This document shows, in pieces, positions 51,848-60,163 of a DNA stretch of 64,000 nt. The notes below the pieces were generated by a model that was not told the DNA's origin, did not search any database, and saw only the letters and a list, made by a program, of their open reading frames with translations. Each line of letters begins with the position of its first letter. The first letter of the stretch is position 1. The DNA is taken from assembly GCF_037969875.1 (NCBI RefSeq), contig NZ_CP150218.1:7316001-7380000 (forward strand), in the 5' to 3' direction. This stretch comes from Paenibacillus sp. FSL R7-0337. GTDB taxonomy: Bacteria; Bacillota; Bacilli; Paenibacillales; Paenibacillaceae. A program made the position numbers and the translations under genes.

Positions 51848-52537
51848 ATGGAAATACTAAAGACTATAGATTTATGCAAAATCTACGGAAATGCAGAAGC
51901 GAGAGTTGAAGCTTTGAAAAATATTAATTTTTCTGTTCAACAAGGGGAATTTGTCGCTATTGTAGGGGTTAGCGGATCAGGGAAAAGCACCTTGATGCAC
52001 CAGTTAGGTGGTGTGGATCGTCCGTCCAGCGGACAGGTCATCATCGATGGTACGGATCTCTATACCAAGAGTGAAGAGGAACTCGCTGTATTCCGAAGAC
52101 GGAAAATAGGATTTATTTTTCAATCCTATAATTTGATCCCGGTCCTATCTACGGAGGAGAATATCAAGTTACCATTGCTGCTGGAGAATAAAAAGGTAGA
52201 TGAGAAATATGTTCAGGAATTAATGGGATTACTAGGGCTTACTGGCCGGAAGCATCATCTTCCCTCTGAATTGTCAGGCGGGCAACAGCAACGGACGGCG
52301 ATTGGCCGTGCGTTAATCAATAAACCGTCCATTATTTTAGCAGATGAGCCTACAGGAAATCTGGATAGTAAAAGCAGTAAGGAAATCATGGACCTGCTTA
52401 CATTCTCCGTTAAAAAATATCATCAAACCTTGATTATGATTACACATGATTTAAATATTGCTAAAATGGCAGATCGAATCGTAAGAATCGAAGACGGGGT
52501 CCTTCAACAGCCAAATGAGGTGAGCCGTATTGAATAG
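51848..52537 (+). CDS. ABC transporter ATPase, MacB/LolD/BceA type
   Basis: 229 residues, ATG 51848 after GAGGAGG. Walker A GVSGSGKST, Q-loop FQSYNLIP, signature LSGGQQQRTAIGRAL, Walker B IILADEPTGNLD, switch His in MITHD. This subgroup partners FtsX-type permeases in export or target-protection against peptides. The permease gene overlaps its end by 8 bp. Not a sugar-importer ATPase (too short and without the C-terminal regulatory domain). Confidence 0.94.
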   Translation: MEILKTIDLCKIYGNAEARVEALKNINFSVQQGEFVAIVGVSGSGKSTLMHQLGGVDRPSSGQVIIDGTDLYTKSEEELAVFRRRKIGFIFQSYNLIPVLSTEENIKLPLLLENKKVDEKYVQELMGLLGLTGRKHHLPSELSGGQQQRTAIGRALINKPSIILADEPTGNLDSKSSKEIMDLLTFSVKKYHQTLIMITHDLNIAKMADRIVRIEDGVLQQPNEVSRIE

Positions 52538-55187
52538 TTACACTGGACTTACCGGGAAATATTTAAAGGGGCAGAAAAAAAGATCCTTACTTACGATCTT
52601 TGGTATTATTTTGTCGGTTACGCTCCTAACATCCATTGGAACCATTGGAATGAGCTATAGAGACAAGTTAATCAGACAAACCGTGCAAGATTTCGGGGAT
52701 TACCATGTCTCGATTAATGATATTAAGGGAGAAGCTGTTCCGAAAATCAAAAATAATTCATCCGTAGAGAGTACAGGTATAGTTAGCAGAGAAGGATATG
52801 CTGTTATTAAAGAGACTGAAGAGAAGGTGAAGCAGAAAGATCCATACGCTGCACCTTACCGGTATTTGAATGTTAAAGGATATGATGCGGAGGCAATGAA
52901 GATGCTTCAAGTTCAGCTGGATTCAGGCAGATTGCCGGAGAACAAGGCTGAAATTATCCTGTCCTCCTCAAGTCTGAATTACTTTCCTGCGCAGCCAAAG
53001 CTGGGCGACAAGGTTAAATTAGAGCTTGGGCTCCGAAAAGTGAAGTCAACGGGTGAAGTGAAAAAAATAAACGGACTTGGCGATTTTGGCTGGGATCTTG
53101 ACGAACTTTTTCAGGGGCAATTTCAACGGGAATATACTGTAGTCGGCTTCTTGAAATCAACGAGGTCAAGTACATGGAGCTCGAGGTATATCTTTCCTGC
53201 CATTACATTCCAAGATTATAAACACATCGAGAATCAAAAAAAGTATTTTATGTATGTCAAGATGAAATCTATGAACGGCATCCAGGAGAAAACAGAAGCT
53301 ATGATGTCCTCTTTACAGCTGGGTCAGGTCGATTATGATGCCGCTAAGCAGCTGGATAAAGATAACTTCTTTAAGAATGTGCGGATCGAATACAATAATG
53401 AATTGCTTAGATTATATGGTAAAAGCATTTATCAAGGCGTGAATACCAGCTTCATTCTGGCATTTGCTGCTGTCATTGTGATTATTATGATCTGCACCAT
53501 TGCCGTGATTTATAATACGTTCAATATCTCTATATTGGAACGGATATCACAATTCGGCATGCTGAGATGTATTGGTGCTACACCCGCTCAAATTCGCAAA
53601 ATTGTCTTGCAAGAAGCTGCTCTGCTCAGCTTGATCGGCATACCCGTCGGAATTCTCACAGGCACCCTGTTTATGAGGGTATTGTTTTATAATATCAGCT
53701 TGTTAGCATTAGGTTTCTTGAATGATATGAGAATGGTCATTTCCGTACCGATTCTAGTCGCTGCGGGTCTATTAGGCTTGCTGAGCGTATTTCTGTCCGC
53801 TATTGGACCAGCCAAACAAGCAGCTCGCGTATCTCCTTTAGAAGCGCTACAGAATTCGGGGAGCACAAGGATCGATCGGATCACAACGGTCAAGAAGTCC
53901 CTGTTCGTTACAAATTTGTTTGGTATCGTAGGGCAATTCGCCAGCAGGAACTTGCGCCGAAACAAGAAACGTTTCCGGATTACAGCCTTTTCCATGATTG
54001 TCAGCATCATTATTTTTATTGTCTTTAGCGGTTTGGTGAATTTCATACAGCAAGCAACACGAGTCTCAGGCGCTGAGTATTCGTACTCACTTTCCTATGA
54101 GGGTCCTTCAAAGCGGATAGATGATAAAGTGTATCAGCACATTGCTAAGGTGGAGGCTGTTCAACAAGCTTACAAATTTTACAATAGTCAAGTGACGGCT
54201 ATTATCCCTAAGGACAAGATTAACCCGAAATATTATGAATTAAATAAAGAACGATACGTTGTTGCTGAAGGGGACGGGTATAGAACAGACAATAATTTCC
54301 TTATGTCCTTTGGGGATAATGGATTAGACGCTATGCGCTCCAAGCTGATCTCAGGGGCGATCGACAAGGAGACAATGAACCAGGAGAACGGCGTTATCGT
54401 TCAACAAAAAATAAGCATGACCACACAAAAAGGCCAGGAGCTGATTATCGACCAAACCCAATTTAAAGTGGGGGATCATATCAATATCCGCACTGTTGAG
54501 GGAGGCCATCACAAATATCAAACAGTAACCGTGGCTGGAATCGTGGACGAAGATTTGTTATCAAATGGATATACCGAGAGTCACGTTGTTACATTCTTCA
54601 CAACGTCTAAAGTATATTCCAAGATTACAGGTAACGATGCATATTCAAGAATGTTTATTCTTGCTGATCCTGATCAACCAAATCAAGCCATTACGGATTA
54701 TCTTAAAGCATTAGTTGAAAAAGACGCGGGATTTAACTACCAGGATCGGGTAGCGGAGCTCACTGAGGCCAAAAACGACGCAGTGACTTTCAGCATCATC
54801 CTTTACGGTTTTATCGGTGTCATAGTGTTAATTGCATTCTTGAACATTGTAAATACCGTGAGTACGAATCTTATTCTTCGCACGAAAGAGTTTGCTGTCC
54901 TTAAGGCCATTGGCATGACCCAAAAAGAAGTCAGGAAAATGATTGTTCTAGAAAGTATATTTTACGGTTTGTTTGCCTCCGTTGTTGGAATCACCTTAGG
55001 TACGGCTCTTAGCTACAGCATTCAAATGCTCTTCGCGGGTGCTGTGAGTACAGCTTGGACGATCCCGTGGTACAGTATCGGTATTGCTTTTGCAGGTGCT
55101 ATACTGACAACGCTTCTCGCAACGATTTGGCCAATGTATCAGTTAAATAAAGTGAATATCGTGGAGGCCCTCCGGAGAGAGAATTAG
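52530..55187 (+). CDS. FtsX-type ABC permease with two extracytoplasmic domains
   Basis: 885 residues from TTG 52530 (GAGGTGAG upstream), overlapping the ATPase gene. Helix 1 about 18-38, a large extracytoplasmic domain (about 45-295), helices 2-4 (about 305-430) forming one FtsX domain, helix 5 (about 485-505), a second large domain (about 510-765) and a final FtsX domain (about 770-880). This is a duplicated MacB/LolC-like layout with about eight helices, unlike BceB (ten helices, one large loop). With the OmpR-type pair upstream it suggests stress-induced export or peptide resistance; the ligand is unknown. Its stop overlaps the convergent gene by 4 bp with no terminator. Confidence 0.88.
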   Translation: MNSYTGLTGKYLKGQKKRSLLTIFGIILSVTLLTSIGTIGMSYRDKLIRQTVQDFGDYHVSINDIKGEAVPKIKNNSSVESTGIVSREGYAVIKETEEKVKQKDPYAAPYRYLNVKGYDAEAMKMLQVQLDSGRLPENKAEIILSSSSLNYFPAQPKLGDKVKLELGLRKVKSTGEVKKINGLGDFGWDLDELFQGQFQREYTVVGFLKSTRSSTWSSRYIFPAITFQDYKHIENQKKYFMYVKMKSMNGIQEKTEAMMSSLQLGQVDYDAAKQLDKDNFFKNVRIEYNNELLRLYGKSIYQGVNTSFILAFAAVIVIIMICTIAVIYNTFNISILERISQFGMLRCIGATPAQIRKIVLQEAALLSLIGIPVGILTGTLFMRVLFYNISLLALGFLNDMRMVISVPILVAAGLLGLLSVFLSAIGPAKQAARVSPLEALQNSGSTRIDRITTVKKSLFVTNLFGIVGQFASRNLRRNKKRFRITAFSMIVSIIIFIVFSGLVNFIQQATRVSGAEYSYSLSYEGPSKRIDDKVYQHIAKVEAVQQAYKFYNSQVTAIIPKDKINPKYYELNKERYVVAEGDGYRTDNNFLMSFGDNGLDAMRSKLISGAIDKETMNQENGVIVQQKISMTTQKGQELIIDQTQFKVGDHINIRTVEGGHHKYQTVTVAGIVDEDLLSNGYTESHVVTFFTTSKVYSKITGNDAYSRMFILADPDQPNQAITDYLKALVEKDAGFNYQDRVAELTEAKNDAVTFSIILYGFIGVIVLIAFLNIVNTVSTNLILRTKEFAVLKAIGMTQKEVRKMIVLESIFYGLFASVVGITLGTALSYSIQMLFAGAVSTAWTIPWYSIGIAFAGAILTTLLATIWPMYQLNKVNIVEALRREN

Positions 55188-56035
55188 AGGAAGGTGCCTT
55201 GCTTGGCATATCTGCCCGGGGATACTCCAGCTACCTTGGTGAAGCTGCGGATGAAATTAGCGTAATCGCTGAAGCCGGATTGATAGCAGGCCTCGGTAAG
55301 GCTAAGCCCGTCGCGGAGGTAAGCCTTGGCTAACGAAATCCGACGGTCCAGTATGTAGGAACGCAGCGTCAGGCCTGTGTGTTGTTTGAACTGGCGGCTG
55401 ATATAGGTGCTGTTCAAATGAAAGATACCGCTAAGCTGCTCAAGCGTGATGGCCTGCCCCAGATGGGCATCAATATACTCCATCGTCCTGCGCACCAGCT
55501 CCGGCATGATATCCGCAGGAACGATGCTCGTTCTATGAAACACGGTGTTGGTCAGCACCAATATTTGAGCAAGCATGCTGTTGGCGAGGATATCTGCCCC
55601 ATACGCATCCGATGAGAGGACCAGCTCCAGATCGCCGGTCAACCGGAGAATCTGCTGAAGCTCGGCTTCCTCCAGACGAACGATGTTGCCCTTCCCCTTC
55701 GGGCGGTAATCGAAGCACCAGGATAGAGGGGTAGCCGGAGTAGACAGGCGGTGCAGATAAGATTTTTGGAGATTGATCGTAATCCGTTCATATTCCGCTT
55801 CATCCTGGCTGAAGGAACGATGCATTTCTTCCGGATTCAGTACAAGCAGATCTCCGCGCTGCAGGTGGTAGCAGCTGTTCTCAATATAGAACTTGACGTT
55901 GCCGCGCAGAAATAAGTACAGCTCATACGCTTCATGGCGGTGATAGAAGGTTCCCATATTATAGGTGGTTGTCCTGTGCAGGTAGAGGTAATCTTTATGG
56001 ATAGGGTCATAGCGAAGCTCAAATGGCTCGTTCAT
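55184..56035 (-). CDS. AraC-family regulator with cupin sensor domain
   Basis: 283 residues from ATG 56035, with CCGGAGGT at 56041-56048; a longer frame to 56083 is open but has no ribosome site. The N-terminal cupin-type ligand domain (HRHEAYELYLFLRGNVKFYIE, GDLLVLNPEEMHR) is followed by the AraC double helix-turn-helix (EQLSGIFHLNSTYISRQFKQHTGLTL, ACYQSGFSDYANFIRSFTKVAGVSPG). It is divergent from the 658-residue gene at 56185, its likely target. It is a paralogue of the regulator at 59057-59914, with near-identical C-terminal wording. Its 3' end overlaps the permease gene by 4 bp. Confidence 0.92.
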   Translation of the reverse strand: MNEPFELRYDPIHKDYLYLHRTTTYNMGTFYHRHEAYELYLFLRGNVKFYIENSCYHLQRGDLLVLNPEEMHRSFSQDEAEYERITINLQKSYLHRLSTPATPLSWCFDYRPKGKGNIVRLEEAELQQILRLTGDLELVLSSDAYGADILANSMLAQILVLTNTVFHRTSIVPADIMPELVRRTMEYIDAHLGQAITLEQLSGIFHLNSTYISRQFKQHTGLTLRSYILDRRISLAKAYLRDGLSLTEACYQSGFSDYANFIRSFTKVAGVSPGRYAKQGTFL

Positions 56036-56184
56036 GGGTAACCTCCGGATCATTTCGCGCAATAATAACAGCGGAACCAGCAATGATTCTTCTCTGGAAT
56101 TACTTTAAAATGACATTATCCTAGCATGCAGGAATATGATTTGCAACCCTTTTATCGTATTACAACAGACTGGAGGACAGGATA

Positions 56185-58161
56185 GTGGAACTGATTATAA
56201 CGGCAAGAAGCAAGACTCAGGAAGATTCTGAATATACCGGATTAAACGGGCATGGACTACATGCCTCTGTAGAGATAACAGGCGGGACAGGCAGTGCACA
56301 GCATCCCTTTCAGGCTCATGTACAGCTCACGAATCTGAACAGCACGCCCTGGTTAGGCGTCATTCACGTGGAACTGCCGTTCGCCAAGGCGGATCCGCGC
56401 TTTTTTCTTCCTGCGTTTATGTATGGCCGCAACCGGGGGGAAGCTCCGCAGAATGTTCCGAACGAATTCCCGAGATTAAGGGAGGGCCAACCCGCGCGTC
56501 CTTCATCTTCCTGGTGGATGGTGCGCAGCGACCGGCTGTCACACCCGGCAGCGCTTGTATATGACACCGGCAAAGTGTACGGATTATGCGCCAGCCCTTA
56601 TTTTATATACAGGGCGGATGAGAAGATCCAGTGGAAGCCAGGGCTAGAGGAAGAGTTCTTCCAGTACGGCGGCTTCACCTGCTCGCTTGCCAAGGGAACG
56701 GTCGGGTATACGCTGGGGTATGAGAATGCTCCGCTTTTGTTCATCAAATCGCGTCTCGTTAAGGAACGGGCACCGCTGGAGGAGAACTGCTTCGAACTGG
56801 CAGCTTCGGAATCTGTAGCGTTCACATTGGATCTGTATGATTACACGGCCGAGTCAGAGCTGGGCATCCATGCTGCGCTGGAAGAGATCTATTGCCGCTA
56901 TCATCAGCCACCAAGATCCGGCAGTGATAGGCGGACCTCAGCGGCCGACCTGTCGAAGGCAATCTATCAATATGCGTGGCTGCCTGAGGACCGGAGCTAT
57001 ACCACTTTTGTCTATGAGGACAAGGAGACAGGCGGGTACCGGTACAACAAAATCATTTCCACCAGCTGGACAAACGGACTGACTGTAGCCACTCCTATGC
57101 TGATGGCTGCGCTGCGGCTGGGAGATGAGCCTATGCGCAGACAGGCGCTCTCCTGCATTGAGAATATCATCAGGAACTCCCTGAACCCGGCTTCCGGTCT
57201 CCCTTACGAGGCCTATCAGGACGGGAAATGGAGCATTCACGGCTGGTGGTTTGACGGGATGCGTACGCCGGGACATTCCGCCTATCTGTGCGGACAGGCC
57301 TTATTCTATATTATGAAGGCCTATGAATACGAGAAACGGCTCAACCATGTCATCCACGAGGACTGGGTGGACTTCGTGCGTAAGATTCTCCCTGTACTGG
57401 AGAGAAGCCGGAATTCGGATGATGAATACCCTACGATTCTCTCCGAGAGAACCGGCGCCGGGCTTGAATACGATTCCTTCAGCGGAACATGGATCATGGC
57501 TGCCATAGCCTACTATAGCTGGCTTACCGGAAACCGGTCGCATCTGGACAGCCTGAAGCGCAGTGAGCGGCATTATTATGAGACCTATGTGAGACGGCTG
57601 GAGTGTTATGGAGCACCGCTTGATGCGGATAAAGCGGTAGACTCTGAAGGGATTCTGGCGTATATCAGGGCGGTCCGGTATCTGCATGCCCTCACCGGGG
57701 ATGAGCTGTATCTTGATCATATGAGAGATGCCCTTGCTTATGAGTTCACCTTCAAATTCGCCTATAATTCACCGGTTAAGGTGCCGCCGCTCAGTACATT
57801 GGGCTGGTCCAGCTCCGGAGGGAGTGTGACCTCAGTCGCCAATCCGCATATTCATCCCATGTCGAGCAGCGTGGTAGATGAGCTGTATTATTATGTGAAG
57901 CAGCGTGAAGATCCGTATGTGAAACAGCGGCTGCTGGATACCGTGGGCTGGGGCTGTCAGACCTACAACAGATATGACCGGGAGTTCGGTCACGGCTTGA
58001 CGGGTTGGATGTCCGAGCGCTTTTGTCATTCCGAGGGACTGGTAACAGAGACTTACAGTGACGGTTCTCCGGCAAGCACCTGGTTCTGCCTGATGCCCTG
58101 GGCCAGCAGCAGTATTATTGAAGGTCTGGTTGGCGATTACTGGGAGGCGGACAGCGAGTAG
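56185..58161 (+). CDS. Unassigned protein, possible six-hairpin glycosidase
   Basis: 658 residues, GTG 56185 after TGGAGGAC. No signal peptide, so cytoplasmic. The N-terminal 230 residues are beta-rich (LHASVEITGG, VQLTNLNSTPWLGVIHVELPF). From about 255 to the end helices alternate with aromatic, acidic loops (LPEDRSYTTFVYED, SWTNGLTVATPMLMAALRLG, SIHGWWFDGMRTPGHSAYLCGQALFYIMKAYEYE, FSGTWIMAAIAYYSWLTG), the look of an (alpha/alpha)6 barrel as in GH88/GH105/GH127-like enzymes. I cannot name the family or catalytic residues. The divergent AraC regulator and the glycosidase-rich setting support a carbohydrate role. Confidence 0.8.
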   Translation: MELIITARSKTQEDSEYTGLNGHGLHASVEITGGTGSAQHPFQAHVQLTNLNSTPWLGVIHVELPFAKADPRFFLPAFMYGRNRGEAPQNVPNEFPRLREGQPARPSSSWWMVRSDRLSHPAALVYDTGKVYGLCASPYFIYRADEKIQWKPGLEEEFFQYGGFTCSLAKGTVGYTLGYENAPLLFIKSRLVKERAPLEENCFELAASESVAFTLDLYDYTAESELGIHAALEEIYCRYHQPPRSGSDRRTSAADLSKAIYQYAWLPEDRSYTTFVYEDKETGGYRYNKIISTSWTNGLTVATPMLMAALRLGDEPMRRQALSCIENIIRNSLNPASGLPYEAYQDGKWSIHGWWFDGMRTPGHSAYLCGQALFYIMKAYEYEKRLNHVIHEDWVDFVRKILPVLERSRNSDDEYPTILSERTGAGLEYDSFSGTWIMAAIAYYSWLTGNRSHLDSLKRSERHYYETYVRRLECYGAPLDADKAVDSEGILAYIRAVRYLHALTGDELYLDHMRDALAYEFTFKFAYNSPVKVPPLSTLGWSSSGGSVTSVANPHIHPMSSSVVDELYYYVKQREDPYVKQRLLDTVGWGCQTYNRYDREFGHGLTGWMSERFCHSEGLVTETYSDGSPASTWFCLMPWASSSIIEGLVGDYWEADSE

Positions 58162-58201
58162 CGCTGTTAATTCTCAAGGTTGATATTTTGTCCAAAAATA
58201 A

Positions 58202-58231
58202 GGGGCTGTCCCAAAAGTGACAGCCCCTTTT
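58202..58231 (+). terminator. Intrinsic terminator
   Basis: GGGGCTGTC (58202-58210) and GACAGCCCC (58219-58227) with an 8-base loop, followed by four T and ATT. Ends the transcript of the gene at 56185. Confidence 0.88.
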
Positions 58232-58401
58232 ATTGTGGGAACGAAAAACAGCATACATTTTTCTGATGCGCAGGTAATATCATCGAGGGGAACAACGTTC
58301 TGGTGCGGAGCGTCCCCCTCTCCCAAGTGCTCACGCTGAATCCCCTCTAGCATAAAGAGCTATCCCAAGCAGCCGTTTCATGGCTTCTAAGACAGTTCCA
58401 A

Positions 58402-58902
58402 TTAAGCTGTCGTAAATTTCATACCAGCCGTCTGCACTGCATTTCCTTGAATTTCAGTGAAAGCATCTTCTACGAATACCGGAATTTCAAGTGCTGATAT
58501 CAACTTAGTCCAGAACTTAACAGCTTTTACATTCGATTTGAACATCCCTACCTCGTACCGGCCCGAATACAGTTTGAAGATTTGCAGGACAGCATCTTTG
58601 GCTATATTCGTGCCTCTGTATTTGGGCAATACAAATAGCTCCTGCACTGAATAGTCCACTTCCTTTGCAACAAAAGGAGGGGAGGTAACCAGAATAAAGC
58701 CAACGATTTTTTCATTAAACGTGATGAAGTAAGGATATAACCTTTCGTCCCTATAATATGGCGAGATATCTTCCATTTCGAATGTACCTTCTGCTCCAAT
58801 ATCCTCCTGTGAGTAAGCAGAAAGCTCGTAGAGATAATAATTAAATAAGTTTTCAAATTGTTCTTTGTTTGTATCTGTTATTTGCTGAATTGTCGCCTTC
58901 AT
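58402..58902 (-). CDS. GNAT-family acetyltransferase
   Basis: 166 residues from ATG 58902, with GGGGGTTA just upstream; an in-frame ATG at 58917 has no spacing for a ribosome site. GNAT fold: beta strands FITFNEKIVGFILV, then VQELFVLPKYRGTNIAKDAVLQI with the acetyl-CoA loop in the changed form PKYRGTNIAK, and late strand KSNVKAVKFWTKL. Substrate unknown. The DNA is more AT-rich than the flanking glycosidase genes, so it may be a later arrival. It is the only gene between the terminator at 58231 and the AraC regulator at 59057. Confidence 0.85.
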   Translation of the reverse strand: MKATIQQITDTNKEQFENLFNYYLYELSAYSQEDIGAEGTFEMEDISPYYRDERLYPYFITFNEKIVGFILVTSPPFVAKEVDYSVQELFVLPKYRGTNIAKDAVLQIFKLYSGRYEVGMFKSNVKAVKFWTKLISALEIPVFVEDAFTEIQGNAVQTAGMKFTTA

Positions 58903-59056
58903 CTTATTAACCCCCATATATTATTTTCTTTTCAGTGCCCTCTGTTTGATGGAGACCTATGCTGCCCTAACGATACAGTATCACACATTACGTCGAACGT
59001 AAGGTGAAAAGACAGCTATAATTAACGTTACCTTTTTCAAAAGAATGCCCGGGCAC

Positions 59057-59914
59057 TCAGGACAGCATACTGGCCCGGTATCTGCCCGGGGACATGCCGG
59101 CCACCTTGGTGAAGCTACGGATGAAGTTGGCGTAATCGCTGAAGCCGGACAGCTCGCAGGCGGCCGCGACGCTCTTGCCGGAGGTAAGGTGGCTCATGGC
59201 CAGAGAGACGCGCTTGCCCACAATATAGGAGCGGACGGTAAGTCCCGTGTGCTCTTTGAACAGCTGGCTTATATATTTGCCGCTGTAATGAAATTCCTGC
59301 TCCAGCTGAGCGGAGTAGATCGGTTCGAGCAGATGTTCCTCAATGTAAGCCATCGTCTGGCGGACCAGCTCCGGCATGAGATTATGCGGCAGGGCGGCAG
59401 AAGACTGCTGCAGAGTGTTGATGAACACAAGCAGCCGGGTGGCATAGGAATCGGCCAGCAGATCCTGTCCGTACTCCTCGGAGTGAAGGCTACGGATCAA
59501 TTGGTCTGCCAGTCTGGAATAGAAGGCGCACTGGTTGCGGGAGAGCCGTATCAGTGTGTTCAGCCCGGAGGGAAAGGCGTTGAAGCAGGCCAGCAGGTTC
59601 GTACGGCTGCTGGATAGCCGCCGCAGGGCGGATCTTCTCAGGTTCAGCCCGATCCGTTCATAGGTCTGATTGTCGGCACAGACACAGCGGTGCATCTCAC
59701 CGGGACGGATCAGCAGCAGATCGCCGGGGGAGAGCTTGTAGCAGGACTGTTCTACATACATATAGGTATTGCCTCTCAGGAACAGGTAGATTTCGTAGGC
59801 ATCGTGCCGGTGGTAAGGCTGAGCCGGGCTGAGCTGCTCTGTGGTGGTTGATTTGTGGAAGCAAACCATTTCTTCGGTGATCGGGGTGAACTCATACTGG
59901 GCAAGTTGTTCCAT
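59057..59914 (-). CDS. AraC-family regulator, paralogue, divergent from xylanase
   Basis: 285 residues from ATG 59914, nine bases after AAAGGA; the ATG at 59923 abuts the ribosome site. Cupin-type sensor domain (YHRHDAYEIYLFLRGNTYMYVE, GDLLLIRPGEMHR) and AraC DNA-binding domain (EFHYSGKYISQLFKEHTGLTV, ACELSGFSDYANFIRSFTKVAGMSPGRY). Very similar in plan and wording to the regulator at 55184-56035. Divergent from the GH30 xylanase gene with 249 bp between, so it likely controls it in response to a xylan-derived sugar. Confidence 0.92.
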   Translation of the reverse strand: MEQLAQYEFTPITEEMVCFHKSTTTEQLSPAQPYHRHDAYEIYLFLRGNTYMYVEQSCYKLSPGDLLLIRPGEMHRCVCADNQTYERIGLNLRRSALRRLSSSRTNLLACFNAFPSGLNTLIRLSRNQCAFYSRLADQLIRSLHSEEYGQDLLADSYATRLLVFINTLQQSSAALPHNLMPELVRQTMAYIEEHLLEPIYSAQLEQEFHYSGKYISQLFKEHTGLTVRSYIVGKRVSLAMSHLTSGKSVAAACELSGFSDYANFIRSFTKVAGMSPGRYRASMLS

Positions 59915-60007
59915 GGCATCCATTCCTTTAATTGGATATATAAGGAGTATTGGTATCCGCGCAATATAGTATCGCTGATATGCAACGACGATATATCAAC
60001 TATTTAA

Positions 60008-60035
60008 TATAATACAGGAATAGGAAGCGCTTGCA
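60008..60035 (+). promoter_or_regulatory. Xylanase promoter region with cre-like site
   Basis: TATAAT at 60008-60013, then AGGAAGCGCTTGCA (60022-60035), which matches the CcpA consensus at 12 of 14 positions, placed where transcription would start. CTTGCAAG (60030-60037) is itself a perfect palindrome, followed by a second TTGCAAG. Fits glucose repression of the xylanase gene; inferred. Confidence 0.45.
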
Positions 60036-60163
60036 AGTGTTGCAAGGATAAAGGACAAGCCTGTACAGGGTACAGCTGCCGCTTCGATTAGACAGGAGGT
60101 GCGACCAGAGGCAGGATTCGGCAGAAATGTTGTGCGGAAATCATATAAAAAGGAGATGAAGCA

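Noticed and set aside
49795..55187. Complete Bce-type bacitracin module
   Set aside because: The permease has two large extracytoplasmic domains and the kinase a real sensor loop, neither of which fits the Bce class, so only a general export or resistance role is proposed.
59045..59617. 190-codon plus-strand frame
   Set aside because: Opposite the AraC regulator gene at 59057-59914, which has clear domains and a ribosome site.
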